A stretch of DNA of 8,405 nucleotides from an uncultured Eubacteriales bacterium (GTDB lineage Bacteria > Bacillota > Clostridia > Oscillospirales > Acutalibacteraceae): contig ONPH01000056.1 in assembly GCA_900319655.1 (NCBI GenBank), positions 1 through 8,405 on the forward strand. The letters are read 5' to 3'. Below are positions 5,048 to 8,405 of the stretch, piece by piece. Numbering within the stretch: position 1 is the stretch's first letter; each line of letters starts with the position of its first letter. Below the pieces are notes generated by a model, which worked only from the letters and a program-made list of their open reading frames with translations, searched no databases and had not been told where the DNA came from. A program made the position numbers and the translations under genes.

Positions 5048-6787
5048 ATGACCAAATTTAAAAAGATAGTTTCAGGTGCGCTTACTCTTGCATTTTCGGC
5101 TACCGTAATGTTTTCTTCCATTCCTTCTGCGTTTGCGTTGGAAAACTGGAGCACGATAAGAACTGATTTTTCAAAAGTAATGCTTGCTCCCGGCGCTGAT
5201 GAATCACAGCTTAATTTTGCTTGGTATTCAACAGAAGACTCCGTGCCTGTCGTTCAGATAGTAAAGGATGAAGAAGAATTTGCCGATGCAGGCTTATTCA
5301 CCGGTACAATTTCAACAGCATACAGAAATGCTGAAACAGGTACGCAGTACTTCTCAAACAAGGTAACTGCAACAGGACTTGAACCGAATACTTCTTATAA
5401 GTACAGATATAAAACAGGTGACGGCGCTTGGAGTGAAACCTATTCCTATAATACTCAGAGCAGTGAAAACGGCTTTGGCTTTATCGCAGTGGGTGACGTT
5501 CAGATAGGCGTAGGCAACGGCGGCTCCGAGCAGGACACAGAAAGATGGGAAAATACACTCAGCCTTGCAATCGAAAAAATGCCTGACGCAAGCTTTATAA
5601 TGTCAATGGGCGATCAGGTTGACGGAAACAAGGAAGAGGACCAGTACGCAGGCTTTATGTATCCCGAGCTTCTCAGAAGTATGCCGATTTCAACGCTTGC
5701 AGGCAACCACGACTGCGACGTTCCCAACCTTACATGGCACTTCAACAACCCCAATCAGACAAAATACGGCGAAACAAATGCAGGCGGTGACTACTACTAT
5801 TCATACGGCGATTTGCTTGTAATTTCTCTTAACTCAAACGCCGTTTTAAAGTCAACCAAGAGCAACAATGCAATAGCTGTTGAACACAGAAAATGCATTG
5901 AAGAAGCAATTGCATCCAATCCTTATGCAAAGTGGAGAGTAATTGACTTCCATCAGGATATTTACGGTTATCCCGACCACTACAGCGACGCAGAGGTAAG
6001 CAAGTGCCGTGAACAGCTTTATCCGATAATCGACGATTATGATATTGACGTTGTTTTAACAGGTCACGGTCATAACTACACACGTTCCTATCAGATGGAG
6101 AACAATTCCACAGTAAAGGCTGACGGTGTTGATTATAATGCTTCAGACGTAACTGTTCAGAATCCAGACGGTACTGTTTACTTTGAACTAAGCACAGCAG
6201 CCAGCAAGAACTATGAGAATAACAAACCGGGCTACAACAACCACATTGCAAAGTCATTTGCAGTAAATATGGTTCAGTCATATTCACTTGTAAAGGTAAC
6301 CTCCGAGTCGTTCACAATCGAAACCTATCGAACAGACACAAATGAAATGTACGACAGCTACACGATTAACAAGAGCGACAGAGCAAAGCTTGACGAGTCA
6401 ATCAGTAAGGCTGAAAGTATGATTGCAAGCGGAGAATATTCGGGCGTTAAGCTTGAAAATCTTAAAGCTGCTCTTGAAACAGCAAAGCTTGTTCAGGCTG
6501 AAACAGCCGAAAACGGCGAACTTGCCAAGGCATATGACGCTGCTGTTGTACTCGACGAGGCAATCAACGATATGAAGCCTGTTCTTTACGGTGACGTAAA
6601 CGGCGACGGTGACGTAAGAATAAACGATGCAATTGTGCTCCAAAAGTACCTTGCAGGTCAGGACGTTTCGTTAAGCAAACGCCAGCTTGAAGCTGCCGCA
6701 GTTGTAAGCGACGGTGAGCCGACAGTTATAGACGTTACCCGTATCCAGCAGTATCTTGCAGAGATAATTCCTTCGCTTAATAAATAA
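5048..6787 (+). CDS. Secreted dockerin-bearing metallophosphoesterase, purple-acid-phosphatase-like
   Basis: This 579-residue exported protein has a signal peptide (KFKK, hydrophobic 8-25, cleavage after AFA-30). A fibronectin-like N-terminal domain of purple acid phosphatases (about 40-136, with TATGLEPNTSYKYRYKTG) precedes a calcineurin-like phosphoesterase domain (142 to about 400). The metal-ligand motifs are all present: GD150-V-Q152, GD189, GN220-H221-D222, FH302 and GH340-G-H342. Motif I has Q where D-x-H enzymes have H, a variant I believe occurs in the family. A FIVAR-like helical segment (443-510) leads to a C-terminal dockerin (512-575). Its first calcium loop is complete (D516, N518, D520, D522, D527). 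The second is degenerate (A551 and V553 where D and N are expected; D555 and D562 kept). It should hydrolyse a phosphomonoester or diester outside the cell while docked on a cohesin. The substrate is unknown. Co-transcription with the starch-binding scaffoldin (16-nt gap) suggests phosphate release from plant substrate, by inference. Confidence 0.85.
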   Translation: MTKFKKIVSGALTLAFSATVMFSSIPSAFALENWSTIRTDFSKVMLAPGADESQLNFAWYSTEDSVPVVQIVKDEEEFADAGLFTGTISTAYRNAETGTQYFSNKVTATGLEPNTSYKYRYKTGDGAWSETYSYNTQSSENGFGFIAVGDVQIGVGNGGSEQDTERWENTLSLAIEKMPDASFIMSMGDQVDGNKEEDQYAGFMYPELLRSMPISTLAGNHDCDVPNLTWHFNNPNQTKYGETNAGGDYYYSYGDLLVISLNSNAVLKSTKSNNAIAVEHRKCIEEAIASNPYAKWRVIDFHQDIYGYPDHYSDAEVSKCREQLYPIIDDYDIDVVLTGHGHNYTRSYQMENNSTVKADGVDYNASDVTVQNPDGTVYFELSTAASKNYENNKPGYNNHIAKSFAVNMVQSYSLVKVTSESFTIETYRTDTNEMYDSYTINKSDRAKLDESISKAESMIASGEYSGVKLENLKAALETAKLVQAETAENGELAKAYDAAVVLDEAINDMKPVLYGDVNGDGDVRINDAIVLQKYLAGQDVSLSKRQLEAAAVVSDGEPTVIDVTRIQQYLAEIIPSLNK

Positions 6788-6799
6788 TATTTCTCACCC

Positions 6800-6838
6800 A
6801 AAAAACTCCGATGACGAATTCGTCATCGGAGTTTTTTT
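6800..6838 (+). terminator. Rho-independent terminator of the scaffoldin-phosphatase operon
   Basis: A perfect 38-nt palindrome (6800-6837) has a GC-containing stem CTCCGATGACG (6806-6816) pairing with CGTCATCGGAG (6821-6831) around AATT. It is flanked by six As and seven Ts (6832-6838). It begins 12 nt after the phosphoesterase stop and ends the operon before the AraC gene. Its symmetry would let it act in both directions. Confidence 0.95.
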
Positions 6839-6869
6839 CTGTTTTTTGTAGTTTTTTTGCATGTAAATA

Positions 6870-6878
6870 TGTTAGAAT
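6870..6878 (+). promoter_or_regulatory. Extended -10 promoter of the AraC-family gene
   Basis: TGTTAGAAT (TG, one base, TAGAAT) lies 27 nt upstream of ATG 6906. No good -35 is present at the right distance. Placed after a strong terminator, it gives the regulator its own transcription unit. Confidence 0.4.
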
Positions 6879-6905
6879 ATAAATGTAAATTAATTGGGGG
6901 TGCAG

Positions 6906-7742
6906 ATGATGGAGTATAAATATGAAATAGTAAAATTCAGCGACAAATATCCCGCTAAAATATATCTGCAAAACAAACCCGGCAGAAGATGCAACACAAG
7001 GCTTCATTGGCACAAGGCTATGGAGTTATTATACATAATTGACGGTTCGCTGAATATTCTTGATGACGGAAAAGTTACCGAGCTTAAAAGCAACGATATT
7101 TATTTTGTCAATCACGACTGCTTTCATAAAACCTTTACTTCACTGCCTGATGAGAATATAAAATATCTGGTTGTGTTGCTGTCATACGATAAATTGCTCA
7201 AATATTATCCAAACCTTGAACAGCTTGAATTCAGTATCAGTGAGTCCGACTCGGCAATACATAAAATTACGGATTTGCTGAATCAGGTTGCTTTGTATTT
7301 TGAAGAAAAACCTGTTGGGTACGAGATGAAGATTAATTCGTTGCTGCACGATATATATTTTGTACTTATGTCGGAATGTGTTTGCGAAAACACTAAGAAT
7401 ACAAGTTCCGCGAGTGACAAAGAGCTTGAGTATGTTAAGACTGCAATTGAGTATATGGGACAGAATTATCTTGAGAATTTAACGCTGAACGATATAGCAA
7501 ATAAAATCGGCTTGTCAAGCTCATATTTTTCTCGTTGCTTTAAGAGCATTACAAGAATATCCGTTATGCAGTATCTTGCAAATATAAGGCTTGAATCTGC
7601 ACTCCGTGATATAGTTGATGAAAACAAAACCGTAACCGATGCCGCTTTTGACAATGGTTTCACAAGTGTTAAGTCATTTATTGAGCTTTGCAAAAAGGTC
7701 TACAACTGTACTCCGGGACAATATAAATTTCAGTATCAGTAA
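6906..7742 (+). CDS. AraC-family transcriptional regulator with N-terminal cupin
   Basis: This 278-residue cytoplasmic regulator has an N-terminal cupin sensor (about 8-95) carrying H34-x-H36 and E40 in HWHKAMELLYIIDGS, and H74 after the NDIYFVNHDC strand. This is the usual effector-binding fold of sugar-responsive AraC proteins. A linker region (100-165) leads to the two-helix-turn-helix domain (about 167-276). The first HTH is LTLNDIANKIGLSSSYFSRCFK; the second is TVTDAAFDNGFTSVKSFIELCKK followed by the family's closing TPGQYK. The start is set by GGGGG (6896-6900), which can pair with the 16S rRNA through a G-U wobble. It leaves 5 nt to ATG 6906 and 8 nt to ATG 6909, so the true start may be 6909. 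The gene lies just downstream of the starch operon. Control of that operon is plausible but unproven, since I see no obvious operator there. Confidence 0.88.
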   Translation: MMEYKYEIVKFSDKYPAKIYLQNKPGRRCNTRLHWHKAMELLYIIDGSLNILDDGKVTELKSNDIYFVNHDCFHKTFTSLPDENIKYLVVLLSYDKLLKYYPNLEQLEFSISESDSAIHKITDLLNQVALYFEEKPVGYEMKINSLLHDIYFVLMSECVCENTKNTSSASDKELEYVKTAIEYMGQNYLENLTLNDIANKIGLSSSYFSRCFKSITRISVMQYLANIRLESALRDIVDENKTVTDAAFDNGFTSVKSFIELCKKVYNCTPGQYKFQYQ

Positions 7743-7971
7743 ATTTAAGAATAAATACAATTGAAAATTTATATTACGCAAATATTACGCAAACTTGTTT
7801 CCTCACAAAATCTTATATAGCCTTTAATGTATTTAATAAAAACCGGATTTGATGTTTTCTTGTATCTGTATAAAACTGGTTTTAAACACTTGGACTAATA
7901 AGGTTTTATATTATCAAACTGTCTGCTCAACCAGCGCATAAAACATTTCTATGCCTAAATATATTAATTAA
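7743..7971. other. AT-rich spacer after the AraC gene
   Basis: No gene is visible. It holds the tandem repeat at 7771-7793 and a weak inverted repeat, AAAACCGG (7839-7846) with CTGGTTTT (7876-7883). On the minus strand that inverted repeat is followed by TTTTTATT, so it is at best a weak leftward terminator. Confidence 0.5.
7771..7793. repeat. Tandem 11-bp direct repeat
   Basis: ATATTACGCAA occurs at 7771-7781 and immediately again from 7782, with one further matching A at 7793. The period (11 bp) and arrangement resemble the repeat at 683-704, though the sequence differs. Function unknown. Confidence 0.65.
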
Positions 7972-8004
7972 AAAGTCCCGTACGCAATTTGCGTACGGGA
8001 CTTT
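7972..8004 (-). terminator. Hairpin terminator, mainly minus strand
   Basis: GTCCCGTACGC (7975-7985) pairs perfectly with GCGTACGGGAC (7991-8001). Flanking AAA and TTT extend the stem, and the loop is about 5 nt. On the minus strand it is followed by TTTTAATTAATATATTT, so it mainly ends leftward transcription from the genes at 8115-8405. On the plus strand only three Ts follow, but it could also stop read-through from the AraC gene. Confidence 0.75.
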
Positions 8005-8008
8005 CAAT

Positions 8009-8023
8009 TGGTGCACCCGACAG
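8009..8023 (-). other. tRNA 3'-end-like remnant, possible attachment-site scar
   Basis: On the minus strand CTGTCGGGTGCACCA has the layout of a tRNA end: a 7-nt acceptor strand (CGGGTGC), discriminator A and CCA, preceded by part of a T-stem. It is followed 4 nt later by the hairpin at 7972-8004, as a tRNA gene would be by its terminator. No T-loop or rest of a tRNA is present upstream. Elements that integrate into tRNA genes leave such a short 3' fragment at one end. From sequence alone this is a suggestion, not proof. Confidence 0.35.
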
Positions 8024-8114
8024 TAATTTGTTATTCACTTCCTGTCAGAAATATGAATCTGATGATTACATAATTACGGTGAAAATATTATATGTATAGA
8101 TTATTTTAAATTTT

Positions 8115-8345
8115 TCAGCAAAGTGAAACCTTGTTTCCGTCGCTGACTTTAAGAATATTGTTCTGCTGCCCAAGCATATCCTCGGAAGGCTCAATCGCAG
8201 TTACTTGATTGTCGGCGGCGAAATGATCGGCTGTAATACCTGCTCCGCTTCCGAAATCAAGGATCGTTTTACCGTTCAATTTGCCGATTTGTTTCCAAAT
8301 GATTTGTTTTGCGAGTTTCTCCCAAACGGGAAGTTGATTTTGCAT
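8115..8345 (-). pseudogene. Truncated class I SAM-dependent methyltransferase
   Basis: The frame encodes 76 residues. Residues 7-25 (VWEKLAKQIIWKQIGKLNG) and the SAM-binding motif I ILDFGSGAGITADHF (28-42), followed by the acidic motif AIEPSEDM (50-57), are those of a Rossmann-fold methyltransferase. Such proteins are normally 200-260 residues. Here the match stops after about residue 59 and the frame ends with a tail (NNILKVSDGNKVSLC) that I do not recognise, so most of the catalytic domain is absent. ATG 8345 is preceded by GGAG (8352-8355), 6 nt upstream. An in-frame TTG at 8357 lacks a ribosome binding site. It begins 1 nt after the stop of the upstream gene and so was probably translationally coupled to it. 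Confidence 0.7.
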
Positions 8346-8346
8346 A

Positions 8347-8405
8347 TTAAACTCCAATCAGATTATAAATATCTGTTCCGGTTTTCTTATCAAAGTAGTC
8401 TTTCA
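8347..8405 (-). CDS. C-terminal end of an unidentified gene running off the right edge
   Basis: On the minus strand the frame from 8403 reads KDYFDKKTGTDIYNLIGV and stops at TAA (8349-8347), 1 nt before the ATG of the methyltransferase fragment. The GGAG ribosome binding site of that fragment lies inside its last codons. The composition and the one-base spacing fit the end of a real gene in the same operon. Eighteen residues are too few for me to name it. Confidence 0.55.
   Translation of the reverse strand, partial: KDYFDKKTGTDIYNLIGV

Noticed and set aside
5829..6287. A 152-codon open frame on the minus strand.
   Set aside because: It lies wholly inside the phosphoesterase on the opposite strand, has no recognisable domain and no ribosome binding site, and its Q/L/C-rich composition is typical of an antisense shadow.
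6894..6905. A TTG start at 6894 for the AraC-family gene.
   Set aside because: The G-rich ribosome binding site (6896-6900) lies downstream of it and serves ATG 6906 or 6909.
8010..8017. The 8-bp palindrome GGTGCACC as an operator.
   Set aside because: It is better explained as part of the tRNA-like 3' end, and no gene start lies near it.

Overview
The window looks like chromosome from an anaerobic gut Firmicute of the Ruminococcus / Oscillospiraceae kind. The basis is a cohesin-and-dockerin protein carrying several starch-binding modules (an amylosome-style component of the type known from Ruminococcus bromii), a second dockerin protein, FIVAR-type linkers, a LytTR regulator and strong AGGAGG ribosome binding sites. 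The species cannot be fixed from this sequence alone.

Left part (1-873). A LytTR-family DNA-binding protein runs off the left edge on the minus strand. Upstream of it lie an extended -10 box and two perfect 9-bp direct repeats exactly 21 bp apart, the usual shape of a LytTR operator. Next comes a unit with no convincing protein: a near-consensus minus-strand promoter (718-746), a 9-bp long-range inverted repeat, two hairpins and a terminator with eight Ts (501-545). This is a candidate small RNA of about 210 nt. A complete IS5-family insertion sequence follows (874-2050), with 18-bp terminal inverted repeats and an apparently intact DDE transposase that starts at TTG.

Centre (2051-6838, plus strand). 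This is a two-gene secreted operon closed by a perfect 38-nt palindromic terminator. Gene 1 (954 aa) has a signal peptide, a divergent N-terminal carbohydrate-binding-like domain, a chitobiase-C-terminal-like linker, a CBM26 module, a cohesin, a FIVAR helical linker, three tandem 108-residue CBM26 modules and a type I dockerin. It has no catalytic domain, so it reads as a starch-binding adaptor scaffoldin. Gene 2 (579 aa) starts 16 nt later and encodes a secreted purple-acid-phosphatase-like metallophosphoesterase with its own FIVAR linker and a dockerin whose second calcium loop is degenerate. The inferred picture is that the dockerin docks the phosphatase onto a starch-binding complex, possibly the one built by gene 1.

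Right part (6839-8405). An AraC-family regulator with an N-terminal cupin follows on the plus strand. A 229-nt AT-rich spacer then meets a hairpin terminator facing genes on the minus strand. Next to that terminator is a 15-nt sequence matching the CCA end of a tRNA, which may be the scar of an integration event. The minus strand then carries a truncated SAM-dependent methyltransferase and, one nucleotide upstream of it, the last 18 codons of an unidentified gene running off the right edge.

The observations most worth follow-up are the adaptor scaffoldin paired with a dockerin-borne phosphatase, the orphan promoter-terminator unit, and the LytTR operator.
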